This document shows positions 16,986 through 25,460 of a stretch of DNA of 64,000 nt, one piece after another. Location: NCBI GenBank assembly GCA_964493015.1, contig CAZBLU010000005.1, positions 1 to 64,000 of the forward strand, in the 5' to 3' direction. The DNA is from Caldimicrobium sp964493015. GTDB lineage: Bacteria; Desulfobacterota; Thermodesulfobacteria; Thermodesulfobacteriales; Thermodesulfobacteriaceae. Under the pieces are notes generated by a model. The model was not told where the DNA came from. It searched no databases and saw nothing but the letters and a program-made list of their open reading frames with translations. Each line of letters starts with the position of its first letter. Within the stretch, counting starts at the first letter, position 1. Both the position numbers and the translations under genes were made by a program.

Positions 16986-17503
16986 GCCCTCACCCTCTCT
17001 AAAATCTCCTCAACAGTTTTCCCCCTCTTTTTAGCTACATACTCGAGACTTTGAAGCTGTGACAGAGCTTTAAACGTAGCCTTAACAAGATTATGTGGAT
17101 TTGTGCTCCCTATGGACTTAGTAACCACATCTGTTATTCCTGCTGCCTCCATAATCGCACGCACAGTTCCACCAGCTATAACTCCTGTTCCTGCAGGTGC
17201 AGGTTTTAATATAATAGAAGAGGCGCCAAACTTTACATTAATACTATGAGGTATTGTTCCCCTAACTATAGGAACGACAATCATGCTCTTTTTCGCTCTC
17301 TCTATAGCCTTTCTTATAGCATCAGGAACCTCAGGAGCCTTACCAAGGCCAAAACCTACTCTACCCTTGCCATCTCCTACAACAACAAGGGCTGCGAATC
17401 TTAATTTTTTTCCGCCCTTGGTTACCTTCGTAACTCTCCTTATCTGAATTATTTTCTCTATCAATTCCTCACCTATTCTCGCCACGTCAACGCCTCCTCT
17501 CAA
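16982..17503 (-). CDS. rpsE: 30S ribosomal protein S5
   Basis: S5 helps mRNA unwinding and decoding accuracy. The 173-residue protein has the double-stranded-RNA-binding-like domain (IQIRRVTKVTKGGKKLRFAA) and the S5 C-terminal domain (KPAPAGTGVIAGGTVRAIM). It begins 5 bases after rplR. Confidence 0.97.
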   Translation of the reverse strand: MRGGVDVARIGEELIEKIIQIRRVTKVTKGGKKLRFAALVVVGDGKGRVGFGLGKAPEVPDAIRKAIERAKKSMIVVPIVRGTIPHSINVKFGASSIILKPAPAGTGVIAGGTVRAIMEAAGITDVVTKSIGSTNPHNLVKATFKALSQLQSLEYVAKKRGKTVEEILERVRA

Positions 17504-17508
17504 ACTTG

Positions 17509-17895
17509 TTAAAATTCCAAGCCACCTTTCCTGGCTCCCTCAGCTAAAGCCTTCACTCTTCCATGATACTTATACCCACCCCTGTCAAAACAAACCTTAG
17601 TAATTCCCTTAGCACGAGCCCTTTGAGCCAAAACTTCACCTACTAAAAAGGCAATATCTATCTTGCTCATCTTCTCCCCTCTCTCCCTTGCCTCTCTGAT
17701 TCTGTCTCTAATCTCAGGTGTTAGAGATGAACAAGCAACTAAAGTGTGCCCCACTGTATCATCAATAATCTGTGCATAAATCTGCTTCTTACTCCTAAAT
17801 ACACATAGCCTGGGTCTTTCTCTTGTTCCAAAAATCTTTTTTCTAATTCTCTGATGTCTCCTGATTCTCTTTTGAACTTTAACCTCCGGTCTCAT
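17509..17895 (-). CDS. rplR: 50S ribosomal protein L18
   Basis: L18 binds 5S rRNA and attaches it to the large subunit. The 128-residue protein has the basic N-terminus, RPRLCVFRSKKQIYAQIIDD, and the conserved end CFDRGGYKYHGRVKALAEGAR. It lies between rplF and rpsE as usual. Confidence 0.97.
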   Translation of the reverse strand: MRPEVKVQKRIRRHQRIRKKIFGTRERPRLCVFRSKKQIYAQIIDDTVGHTLVACSSLTPEIRDRIREARERGEKMSKIDIAFLVGEVLAQRARAKGITKVCFDRGGYKYHGRVKALAEGARKGGLEF

Positions 17896-17907
17896 CTTTA
17901 CTCCCTC

Positions 17908-18504
17908 TTATTTTTTACCTTTTCCACCTTTACCTGATTTTCCCGCCTTTCTCAAGATAACTTCGCCAGTATATCGAATCCCTTTACCTTTATAAGGCTC
18001 AGGTGGCCTCAAAGCTCTAATATCTGCGGCAACTTGTCCTAATAGCTCTTTGTCAATCCCCTCTAATATTAACCTCATTTGCACCTGCTCTGTTCCCCTC
18101 TCAGTCTTAGCAGTTATTCCTGGTGGTAATGGAAAAACTATAGGATGAGAATAACCAAGAGAAAAATGTATCTCCTGCCCCTTTACCTCAGCCTTATATC
18201 CTAAACCTACAATATCAAGAGATTTCGTAAACCCCTGCGTTACCCCTAAAACCATATTATTAATTAAAGCCCTTGCTAAACCTTGGAATGCCTTAGCTTT
18301 TTTATTTAACTTCTTCTGCACTGCAGCCTTTTCCACAATAATCTGATTACCATTTATTTTAACTTCTACGAGCGGTGGAAGCTTTTTCTCTAATGTGCCT
18401 TTGGGCCCTATTACCTTGATAGTCTTGCCCTCTTTATCAAACTCCACCTTTACATTAGTAGGAATAATCACTGGCTTCCTACCTAAGCGAGATACTTCGC
18501 CCAT
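17908..18504 (-). CDS. rplF: 50S ribosomal protein L6
   Basis: L6 supports the factor-binding region of the large subunit. The 198-residue protein has two repeated L6 folds with the signature PEPYKGKGIRYTGE near the C-terminus. The tail is a little longer than usual and Lys/Gly-rich (KSGKGGKGKK). Confidence 0.97.
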   Translation of the reverse strand: MGEVSRLGRKPVIIPTNVKVEFDKEGKTIKVIGPKGTLEKKLPPLVEVKINGNQIIVEKAAVQKKLNKKAKAFQGLARALINNMVLGVTQGFTKSLDIVGLGYKAEVKGQEIHFSLGYSHPIVFPLPPGITAKTERGTEQVQMRLILEGIDKELLGQVAADIRALRPPEPYKGKGIRYTGEVILRKAGKSGKGGKGKK

Positions 18505-18518
18505 CGCCTATCACCCCT

Positions 18519-18914
18519 CTACCAAATTTCACAAATTACTTCTCCACCAATCTTTCTCTTGCGGGCCTCATAATCTGTCATTATCCCCTGAGAAGTAGAA
18601 ACTATAGCAATGCCTAACCCATCCAAAACCTTAGGTAGCCTCCGATAACCTAAATAAATCCTTCTTCCTGGCTTACTCACCCTTCTTAAACCAGCTATAA
18701 CAGGCCTCTTGTGCTCATCATATTTTAAAGTGATCTCAATTTTTGCCTGAGGCTTCTCTTCGATATATTTATAATCCTCAATATATCCCTCTTCTTTTAA
18801 TATCCTGATAATTTCCAATTTAAGTTTAGAAGCAGGCACAGTGACTACCCTCTTTCTCGCCATCAAGGCATTTCTAATCCTTGCCAACATATCAGCTATT
18901 GGATCTGTTAACAT
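18519..18914 (-). CDS. rpsH: 30S ribosomal protein S8
   Basis: S8 is a primary binder of 16S helix 21 and, in several bacteria, the translational regulator of the spc operon. The 131-residue protein has DPIADMLARIRNA at the start and the C-terminal IVSTSQGIMTDYEARKRKIGGE signature. Confidence 0.97.
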   Translation of the reverse strand: MLTDPIADMLARIRNALMARKRVVTVPASKLKLEIIRILKEEGYIEDYKYIEEKPQAKIEITLKYDEHKRPVIAGLRRVSKPGRRIYLGYRRLPKVLDGLGIAIVSTSQGIMTDYEARKRKIGGEVICEIW

Positions 18915-18929
18915 CTTCCCTACTCCTCC

Positions 18930-19115
18930 TTACCAGCTTGCTTTTCTAACTCCAGGAAGTCTGCCCTCAGATGCCAGTTTCCTAAAACACATTCTACATA
19001 ACCCAAATCTCCTAATATAAGCCCTTGCCCTACCACAAATATTACACCTATTCCTTACCCGCACCTTAAACTTAGGTTCTCTTTTTGCCTTTTCAATTTG
19101 CGCTTTTCTCGGCAT
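18930..19115 (-). CDS. rpsN: 30S ribosomal protein S14 (zinc-binding short form)
   Basis: A 61-residue S14 of the zinc-binding type: C24, C27, C40 and C43 form the Zn site, followed by FRKLASEGRLPGVRKASW at the end. It replaces the longer 100-residue zinc-free form of enterobacteria. It is placed between rplE and rpsH. Confidence 0.97.
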   Translation of the reverse strand: MPRKAQIEKAKREPKFKVRVRNRCNICGRARAYIRRFGLCRMCFRKLASEGRLPGVRKASW

Positions 19116-19120
19116 TATCC

Positions 19121-19657
19121 TTACCTCCTAAAAGGCATACCCATCTCTTTTAAAAGCTCATATGCTTCTTCATCATTCTTTGCCGTGGTCACTATGGTCA
19201 CACTCAACCCTTTAACCTTCTCTACCTTTGAAAGATCAAGCTCTGGAAAAATAGTATGATCTGCCAAACCAAGCGTATAATTACCTCTTCCATCAAACCC
19301 AGATCTCGGTAAACCCTTAAAATCTCTAACCCTGGGTAGAGCTACATGTATAAGCCTGGCTAAAAAATCATACATCCTCTTTCCCCTTAATGTTACCATA
19401 ACTCCGATAGGCATCCCCTTTCTTAACTTAAAGCCTGCAATGGACTTTCTGGCTTTACAAATCTTAGGCTTTTGCCCCGTAATTTGAGCAAGTTCCACTA
19501 AAGCCTGATCAATTATCTTCGGATTAGCTACAGCTTCTCCCAAACCCATATTTACAGCTATCTTCTCAATCTTAGGAACTTGGTGAATGTTTTTATATTT
19601 AAACCTCTCAAGTAATTTAGCCCTTACATCCTTATAATACTTCTCTCTAAGATCCAT
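19121..19657 (-). CDS. rplE: 50S ribosomal protein L5
   Basis: L5 binds 5S rRNA and contacts P-site tRNA and S13. The 178-residue protein shows VPKIEKIAVNMGLGEA, the RKGMPIGVMVTLRG segment and the FPELDLSKV region. It begins 6 bases after rplX. Confidence 0.97.
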   Translation of the reverse strand: MDLREKYYKDVRAKLLERFKYKNIHQVPKIEKIAVNMGLGEAVANPKIIDQALVELAQITGQKPKICKARKSIAGFKLRKGMPIGVMVTLRGKRMYDFLARLIHVALPRVRDFKGLPRSGFDGRGNYTLGLADHTIFPELDLSKVEKVKGLSVTIVTTAKNDEEAYELLKEMGMPFRR

Positions 19658-19663
19658 CGCCCC

Positions 19664-20032
19664 TTACTCCTTTGGCTCAATAATTTCTCCACACTTCTTA
19701 CAAACCCTAACTTTGGTGCCATCCTCTAAAAACTTCTTAGCAACTTTAACACCCCTTTTACACTTGGGACAATAAAGCATCAAATTGGAAATGTGTATAG
19801 GAGCGGGTTTCTCCACTATACCGCCACTACTATAGGGTGTAGGCTTCATATGCCTCTTTACCAGATTAACACCTTCAACTATAGCTCTATTCTTTCGTGG
19901 AAAAACCTGTAAAACCTTCCCCATCTTTCCTCTGTCCTTACCTGCAATAACCACTACCATATCATTCTTCTTAATATGAACCTTTGCTTCATGTGGCTTA
20001 GGTAGATTTTTAGCTGTTCCTCTCCTAATCAT
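19664..20032 (-). CDS. rplX: 50S ribosomal protein L24 with C-terminal four-Cys ribbon
   Basis: L24 initiates large-subunit assembly. The 122-residue protein has the KOW motif (KNDMVVVIAGKDRGKMGKV, about 22-40). The C-terminal half carries two CxxC pairs (C88, C91, C111, C114) that could bind zinc; such pairs occur in many bacterial L24 but E. coli L24 lacks this arrangement. About 15 extra N-terminal residues precede the KOW core. Confidence 0.96.
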   Translation of the reverse strand: MIRRGTAKNLPKPHEAKVHIKKNDMVVVIAGKDRGKMGKVLQVFPRKNRAIVEGVNLVKRHMKPTPYSSGGIVEKPAPIHISNLMLYCPKCKRGVKVAKKFLEDGTKVRVCKKCGEIIEPKE

Positions 20033-20046
20033 ATTTATCTCTCCTT

Positions 20047-20415
20047 CTATATCACTTCAGGAGCTAAAGAAATTATTTTCATAAAACCTTTGGCCCTTAA
20101 TTCTCTAGCTACAGGTCCAAATATACGAGTCCCCACTGGCTCCTTGTATTGATTAATTAAAACAGCAGCATTTTCATCAAATCTAATAGCCGAACCATCA
20201 GGCCTCTGAATCTCCTTTTTTGTCCTCACTATTACCGCTTTTACTACATCACCCTTCTTAACCTTAGAATTAGGTAAGGCATCTTTCACTGTAGCCACTA
20301 TAATATCGCCTACAGTGCCATACTTTCTACCAGATCCACCTAATACTCGAATACACATTATTTCCTTAGCACCTGAATTGTCTGCCACATTTAAATAAGT
20401 CTGCTGCTGAATCAT
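20047..20415 (-). CDS. rplN: 50S ribosomal protein L14
   Basis: L14 forms intersubunit bridges near the factor-binding site. The 122-residue protein starts MIQQQTYLNVADNSGAK and ends with the typical GPVARELRAKGFMKIISLAPEV pattern. It is 14 bases after rpsQ. Confidence 0.97.
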   Translation of the reverse strand: MIQQQTYLNVADNSGAKEIMCIRVLGGSGRKYGTVGDIIVATVKDALPNSKVKKGDVVKAVIVRTKKEIQRPDGSAIRFDENAAVLINQYKEPVGTRIFGPVARELRAKGFMKIISLAPEVI

Positions 20416-20429
20416 AAAACACTACCCCC

Positions 20430-20702
20430 CTATTCTTGAGCTTCTCCCTCTAAAACCTTAGCCCTCTCAAGAATTTCCTTTACCCGCCATCTTTTCCTCT
20501 TCGATAAAGGCCTTGTCTCTTCAATCAATACTCTATCACCAATTTTACAGGCATTTTCTTCATCATGAGCCATAAATTTTTTTCTTCTTTTTATATACTT
20601 CCCATAAAGGGGATGTTTAACTAATTCCTCTACTTGAACTACTACAGTTTTATCCATCTTATCACTAACTACAGTTCCAACAAACTCCTTCCTTTTTCCC
20701 AT
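20430..20702 (-). CDS. rpsQ: 30S ribosomal protein S17
   Basis: A 90-residue S17, an OB-fold primary 16S rRNA binder, with GTVVSDKMDKTVVVQVE and the signature GDRVLIEETRPLSKRKRW. It follows rpmC by 6 bases. Confidence 0.97.
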   Translation of the reverse strand: MGKRKEFVGTVVSDKMDKTVVVQVEELVKHPLYGKYIKRRKKFMAHDEENACKIGDRVLIEETRPLSKRKRWRVKEILERAKVLEGEAQE

Positions 20703-20708
20703 TCTTTT

Positions 20709-20912
20709 CTACCCCTTGTTAATTTTTAATTCCTTCTCTCTTATAACCGTCAATACTCTGGCTATGTCTCTACGTAAAAGCCTGATCTTCATAGGATTTT
20801 CTAATCTATGGATAGATTTTTGAAACCTTAAATTAAAAAGCTCCTCTCTGAGACTTTTTAGTTTCTCTTTTAACTCTGGTAAAGATAACTCTCTAAGCTC
20901 TGAAGCTTTCAT
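20709..20912 (-). CDS. rpmC: 50S ribosomal protein L29
   Basis: A 67-residue two-helix L29, located at the tunnel exit where trigger factor and SRP dock. It shows LREELFNLRFQKSIHRLENP and RRDIARVLTVIREKE. It overlaps the rplP stop by 4 bases. Confidence 0.96.
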   Translation of the reverse strand: MKASELRELSLPELKEKLKSLREELFNLRFQKSIHRLENPMKIRLLRRDIARVLTVIREKELKINKG

Positions 20913-21328
20913 GCAGTTTCCTCCCTACTTACAATCTTACACTTAAAAGGTAATTTTGAAGCAGCTAAACGGAGAGCTTCGCGTGCTACCTCTTCAGGTA
21001 CCCCAGATATTTCGTAAATTATCTTCCCTGGCTTCACAACAGCTACATAACCCTCAACAGGACCTTTACCCTTCCCCATACGAGTCTCCGCTGGCTTTTT
21101 CGTAATAGGTTTATCAGGAAAAACCCTAATCCAAAGTTTTGCCCCCTTTCTGGCTGTCCTCACTATAGCCACGCGCCCTGCCTCAAGCTGTTGCGCAGTT
21201 AAATATCCGCCTTCAAGAACTTTCAAACCATAATCACCAAAGGCAAGACTATTCCCTTTAGTGGCTATACCTCTAACCCTTCCTTTCTGAGCTTTCCTAT
21301 ATTTGGTTTTCTTCGGTTGAAGTAACAT
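20909..21328 (-). CDS. rplP: 50S ribosomal protein L16
   Basis: L16 organises the A-site tRNA-binding region of the large subunit. The 139-residue protein has the conserved start MLLQPKKTKYRKAQKGR and RMGKGKGPVEGYVAVVKPG. It is preceded by rpsC. Confidence 0.97.
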   Translation of the reverse strand: MLLQPKKTKYRKAQKGRVRGIATKGNSLAFGDYGLKVLEGGYLTAQQLEAGRVAIVRTARKGAKLWIRVFPDKPITKKPAETRMGKGKGPVEGYVAVVKPGKIIYEISGVPEEVAREALRLAASKLPFKCKIVSREETA

Positions 21329-21357
21329 ACTCCCACTCTCCCTCTAATTAAAAAGTT

Positions 21358-22020
21358 TTAAATAACCACCCTTTCTAATCCTGCCTTTTCAGGCAAAACT
21401 TCTCCCTTAAAAATCCAAACCTTGACTCCAATGCTACCATATTTAGTAATAGCCGTTGCAAAACCATAATCTATATCCGCTCTTAGAGTTGATAAAGGAA
21501 CCCTCCCTACCCTATACCACTCACTCCTTGCAATCTCCGCACCACCAAGACGCCCAGAACACTGAATCTTCACACCTTGAGCACCATAGCGCAACACCAA
21601 AGCCACCGCCCTTTTCATAGCCCTTCTAAAAGAAACCCTTTTTTCAATCTGCTGGGCCACATTTTCCGCAACCAGTTGAGCCTCTAATTCTGGCCTCCTA
21701 ATTTCCTCCACTGTTACCTCAATCTCTCTGTCCTTAAATCTCTTAGAAAGTTCCTGTTTTATTTTCTCAATCTCAGCTCCCTTTTTTCCAATAACAATCC
21801 CAGGTCTCGCTGAGTGAATAATAACCTTAGCTGTATTCCCAGCTCTCTCAATCTCTATCTTAGATATCCCCGCATGATAATACTTCTCTTTTATAAATTT
21901 TCTTATTAGATAGTCCTCATAAACAAACTTTGGTAATTCCCTTGACTTAGCTACATAACGCGATTCCCATGTCCTGGTAATACCTATCCTTAAACCTCTT
22001 GGATCTACCTTTTGCCCCAA
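21358..22020 (-). CDS. rpsC: 30S ribosomal protein S3
   Basis: S3 lines the mRNA entry tunnel and contributes helicase activity. The 220-residue protein has a KH domain (VIIHSARPGIVIGKKGAEIE, about 66-86) and the C-terminal signature GRLGGAEIARSEW. It lies between rplV and rplP. Confidence 0.97.
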   Translation of the reverse strand: MGQKVDPRGLRIGITRTWESRYVAKSRELPKFVYEDYLIRKFIKEKYYHAGISKIEIERAGNTAKVIIHSARPGIVIGKKGAEIEKIKQELSKRFKDREIEVTVEEIRRPELEAQLVAENVAQQIEKRVSFRRAMKRAVALVLRYGAQGVKIQCSGRLGGAEIARSEWYRVGRVPLSTLRADIDYGFATAITKYGSIGVKVWIFKGEVLPEKAGLERVVI

Positions 22021-22042
22021 GGCTTACCTCCTTACAAAATTT

Positions 22043-22375
22043 TCATTTTTCTTCCACTTCTATAGTTATATGGCTCATCCGTTTCATGATCCTACTCGCC
22101 CTACCCCAAGCCCTGGGCCAAATCCTCTTCAATCTTGGCCCTTCATTAACTATAGCCTTAGATACAACAAGCCTGTCTACATCCATCCCATAGTTATTCT
22201 CAGCGTTAGCTACAGCACTTAACAATACCTTTTTAATTAATCGTGAAGCCTTCTTTGGAGTAGTGTCTAATATATTTAGAGCTTCCCCTACACTCTTACC
22301 TCTTATCAAATCAATAACGAGTCTTGCCTTGTAAGGCGATATCAAAATATACTTTGCTGTAGCCCTTGCTCTCAA
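22043..22375 (-). CDS. rplV: 50S ribosomal protein L22
   Basis: L22 extends a beta-hairpin into the exit tunnel. The 110-residue protein has ISPYKARLVIDLIRGK and the hairpin and end region RIWPRAWGRASRIMKRMSHI. It follows rpsS by 11 bases. Confidence 0.97.
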   Translation of the reverse strand: MRARATAKYILISPYKARLVIDLIRGKSVGEALNILDTTPKKASRLIKKVLLSAVANAENNYGMDVDRLVVSKAIVNEGPRLKRIWPRAWGRASRIMKRMSHITIEVEEK

Positions 22376-22386
22376 CTCTAACCTCC

Positions 22387-22677
22387 TTATTTCTTCTTAA
22401 CCCCTGAAACCTTACCTTTGTCTGCTGGGTGCCCCTTATAGGTCCGTGTGGGAGCAAATTCCCCGAGTTTATGGCCTACCATATTTTCTGTCACATATAC
22501 TGGTATAAATTTATGACCATTGTGCACGGCAAAAGTTAAACCTACCATCTCTGGAATAATAGTTGATCTCCTACTCCAAGTCTTAATAGGCCTCTTATCT
22601 CCACTCTCCTTTGCTCTCAAAACTTTTTTGAGTAAATGCTCATCAACAAATGGCCCTTTCTTCTTTGATCTTGGCAT
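22387..22677 (-). CDS. rpsS: 30S ribosomal protein S19
   Basis: S19 in the 30S head contacts tRNA together with S13. The 96-residue protein starts MPRSKKKGPFVDEHLLKK and has the signature GHKLGEFAPTRTYKGH. It follows rplB. Confidence 0.97.
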   Translation of the reverse strand: MPRSKKKGPFVDEHLLKKVLRAKESGDKRPIKTWSRRSTIIPEMVGLTFAVHNGHKFIPVYVTENMVGHKLGEFAPTRTYKGHPADKGKVSGVKKK

Positions 22678-22697
22678 AGCCTACTCTCCCTCAAAAC

Positions 22698-23522
22698 TTA
22701 TCCTTTTCGTCTCTTTAAAATAAATTTATCTGAAGCCTTTTTCTTTCGGGTCTTAAGCCCCTTAGCTAATTGACCCCAAGGTGAACAGGGATGTCTACCA
22801 CCATGGGTCCTACCTTCTCCACCTCCCAGAGGATGATCTACAGGATTTTGGGCTACTCCTCTTACATGGGGTCTTCTACCCCTCCATCTCATTCTACCCG
22901 CTTTACCCCATACAATATTCTCCCACTCTAAATTCCCAACTTGCCCAATTGTTGCTTTGCAGTTTCCATGAACCTTACGAATCTCTCCAGAAGGCAGTCT
23001 TAATATAACATAATCTTTCTCTTTTCCAAGTATTTGGGCAAATGCCCCTGCAGACCGAGCAAGTTGACCTCCCTTACCTGGCCTCAATTCAACATTATGA
23101 ACCATAGTTCCTACTGGAATATTCTTAAGAGGTAGGGCATTCCCTATACGTATATCCACATTGTCCCCACTTTCTACAATATCTCCAACTTTAAGTCCAT
23201 GAGGTGCAAGGATATATCTTTTTTCACCATCAACATACTGAAGAAGCGCTATATTTGCTGAGCGATTAGGATCGTATTCTAAAGCTATAACCTTAGCTGG
23301 CACTCCGTCTTTATCTCTCTTAAAGTCAATAATTCTGTATAACCTCTTATGCCCTCCACCTCTAAATCTAACAGTTACTCTTCCATAGTTATTACGACCA
23401 CCAGACTTCTTTAAAGGCTCTGTCAGAGCCTTCTCTGGTTCTTTTGGTGTCAAATCAGGATCTATTAAGAAACTCTGAAACCTTCTACCAGGTGATGTGG
23501 GTTTTGCCTTTTTAATTGGCAT
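22698..23522 (-). CDS. rplB: 50S ribosomal protein L2
   Basis: L2 is needed for subunit association and peptidyl-transferase activity. The 274-residue protein shows NNYGRVTVRFRGGGHKRLYR and the catalytic-region signature AQNPVDHPLGGGEGRTHGGR, including the conserved His of the DHPLGGG stretch. It follows rplW by 15 bases. Confidence 0.97.
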   Translation of the reverse strand: MPIKKAKPTSPGRRFQSFLIDPDLTPKEPEKALTEPLKKSGGRNNYGRVTVRFRGGGHKRLYRIIDFKRDKDGVPAKVIALEYDPNRSANIALLQYVDGEKRYILAPHGLKVGDIVESGDNVDIRIGNALPLKNIPVGTMVHNVELRPGKGGQLARSAGAFAQILGKEKDYVILRLPSGEIRKVHGNCKATIGQVGNLEWENIVWGKAGRMRWRGRRPHVRGVAQNPVDHPLGGGEGRTHGGRHPCSPWGQLAKGLKTRKKKASDKFILKRRKG

Positions 23523-23537
23523 AACTTATACACCCTC

Positions 23538-23828
23538 CTAAATAGTCTCAAAAAATTCTATGCTTTGCCCTTCAGCTAATCTTACAATTGCTTTTTTTCT
23601 CAAACTGGTTCTACCTGGGTTTCTATAGCTTCCTTTGGGCTTACCCTTAACCCTCATAGTTTGCACATCAATCACTTTTACCTTAAAAAGCTCTTCTACA
23701 GCCCTTTTTATATCAATTTTATTAGCCCTCGGATCTACCCAAAAGCATACTTGATTATTTTGTTCCTTAAGCATCAAGGACTTTTCCGTAATAACTGGTG
23801 CTATAATTATTTCCCTTGGATCCTTCAT
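23538..23828 (-). CDS. rplW: 50S ribosomal protein L23
   Basis: L23 is the main docking site for trigger factor and SRP at the tunnel exit. The 96-residue protein has IIIAPVITEKSLMLKEQN and the VDPRANKIDIKRAVEELF helix. It is 2 bases after rplD. Confidence 0.97.
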   Translation of the reverse strand: MKDPREIIIAPVITEKSLMLKEQNNQVCFWVDPRANKIDIKRAVEELFKVKVIDVQTMRVKGKPKGSYRNPGRTSLRKKAIVRLAEGQSIEFFETI

Positions 23829-23830
23829 CT

Positions 23831-24463
23831 TTATCTCCTTAACCTTTCTTCAATTTTATTTAAAGCCTCTTTATCTATAATTAAATGCTCATGATTCAAT
23901 ATGTCATACACATTTAATCCCTCTACAGCCAACACTTTGACCTTGGGTAAATTATCTGCACTCTTCTCTAATACAAGATCTCTTGCTGGAACTACAATTA
24001 AAGCAGAAATAGCTCCTGCATTCTCCAAATAACTTTTTATAACCTTAGTCTTGGGCCTCTCGAGCTTAGGAAGAGCCTCTGCTATAAAAACTTTATCAGT
24101 AAGGGCTCTACTGGATAAGGCCATTTTTAAACCAAGCCTTCTAACCTTTTTATTTAATTTAAATTCATAATCCCTTGGCTTAGGACCATGAACTACCCCA
24201 CCACCTACCCATTGGGGTGCTCTTATGGAGCCCTGCCTTGCCCTACCTGTATGTTTTTGCCTCCACGGTTTTCTACCACCACCTCTAACCTCACCTCTTG
24301 TCTTAGTTGAAGCAGTTCCTGCCCTCCATCTCGCCCTTTGCCATCTAATAATTTCATGAAGCAGGCCTTCCCTTGGAGCAACGCCAAAAATATCTGAAGG
24401 TAAACTAACTTCTCCTGTAATCCTACCCTCACTGTCTAAAAGCCTCGCCTTTAACTCCGTCAT
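23831..24463 (-). CDS. rplD: 50S ribosomal protein L4
   Basis: L4 reaches into the exit tunnel and in some bacteria represses the S10 operon. The 210-residue protein has the tunnel-loop signature RGGGRKPWRQKHTGRARQG. It begins 12 bases after rplC. Confidence 0.97.
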   Translation of the reverse strand: MTELKARLLDSEGRITGEVSLPSDIFGVAPREGLLHEIIRWQRARWRAGTASTKTRGEVRGGGRKPWRQKHTGRARQGSIRAPQWVGGGVVHGPKPRDYEFKLNKKVRRLGLKMALSSRALTDKVFIAEALPKLERPKTKVIKSYLENAGAISALIVVPARDLVLEKSADNLPKVKVLAVEGLNVYDILNHEHLIIDKEALNKIEERLRR

Positions 24464-24475
24464 AGGTCTTTCTCC

Positions 24476-25120
24476 TTATTTAAAATAAACCATAACATAA
24501 CTGTTGGGAGCCCCAGGAACTCCTCCCTTAACTAAAAGCAAATTCTTGTCAGGAATGACATCAACAACGGTCAAATTCTTAATCGTCACTCTCTCCGCTC
24601 CATAATGACCAGGCATCCTCTTTCCTTTAATCACTCTACCAGGAAAAGTATTGGCCCCGCTTGAACCCCTTTTTCTATGAACCTTCTTAGCACCATGACT
24701 CATAGGCTGACGCTGAAAATTCCAACGTTTAATTCCACCTGTAAAACCTCTTCCCTTCGTTGTCCCAGCCACATCTACCTTAATTCCCTTGGAAATTCCA
24801 AGATCTGCTAAACTAATGGTCTGCCCAGGTCTAAAAAGATTAGGATCGTCTACACCAAACTCTCGAAGAATATAAAAACCTGTATCTAAACCCGCCTTCA
24901 AAAAGTGTCCAATCATAGGAAGAGTGCATTTAGTTAGCTTCCTTGGAGAAAAACCAAGTTGAACAGCATTATATCCATCTCTCTCTTTAGTCTTCACCTG
25001 AACCACTGCACAAGGTCCTACCTCTAAAACAGTAACAGGAATCCTATTTCCTTCACTATCAAAGATCTGAGTCATCCCCAGTTTTTTGCCAAGAAGACCC
25101 TCTATTTTCATACCCATCAC
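24476..25120 (-). CDS. rplC: 50S ribosomal protein L3
   Basis: L3 is an early-assembly protein reaching toward the peptidyl-transferase centre. The 214-residue protein has LLGKKLGMTQIFDSEG and the signature GTTKGRGFTGGIKRWNF, including the Gln of the RQPMSHG stretch that is methylated in some bacteria. It follows rpsJ. Confidence 0.97.
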   Translation of the reverse strand: MMGMKIEGLLGKKLGMTQIFDSEGNRIPVTVLEVGPCAVVQVKTKERDGYNAVQLGFSPRKLTKCTLPMIGHFLKAGLDTGFYILREFGVDDPNLFRPGQTISLADLGISKGIKVDVAGTTKGRGFTGGIKRWNFQRQPMSHGAKKVHRKRGSSGANTFPGRVIKGKRMPGHYGAERVTIKNLTVVDVIPDKNLLLVKGGVPGAPNSYVMVYFK

Positions 25121-25130
25121 TCCCGTCTAC

Positions 25131-25439
25131 TTATGTCTTAATTTCTACTTCCACACCAGCAGGTAACTCTAATTGCATAAGGGCATCTATTGTCTGCTGG
25201 GTGGGTTCTAAAATCTCAATTAGCCTCTTATGTAATCTAACCTCAAATTGCTCACGAGAATTTTTATCTATATGAGGAGACCTTAACACGGTCCATCTAC
25301 TTATCTTGGTCGGAAGAGGTATAGGGCCTACAATCTTAGCCCCTGTTTCACGAGCCGTATTAACAATATCGACTACTGACTTATCCAGTATTCTATGGTC
25401 GTAACTCTTCAGTTTAATACGAATCTTCGGTGATATCAT
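25131..25439 (-). CDS. rpsJ: 30S ribosomal protein S10
   Basis: The first gene of the S10 block; S10 is a 30S head protein that also acts as NusE in antitermination. The 102-residue protein shows KIRIKLKSYDHRILDKS and the VRSPHI-like segment TVLRSPHIDKNSREQFE. It starts 21 bases after tuf without a separate visible promoter, so it is probably read through from str. Confidence 0.97.
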   Translation of the reverse strand: MISPKIRIKLKSYDHRILDKSVVDIVNTARETGAKIVGPIPLPTKISRWTVLRSPHIDKNSREQFEVRLHKRLIEILEPTQQTIDALMQLELPAGVEVEIKT

Positions 25440-25460
25440 TTCTGAAACTCCTCACCTCTT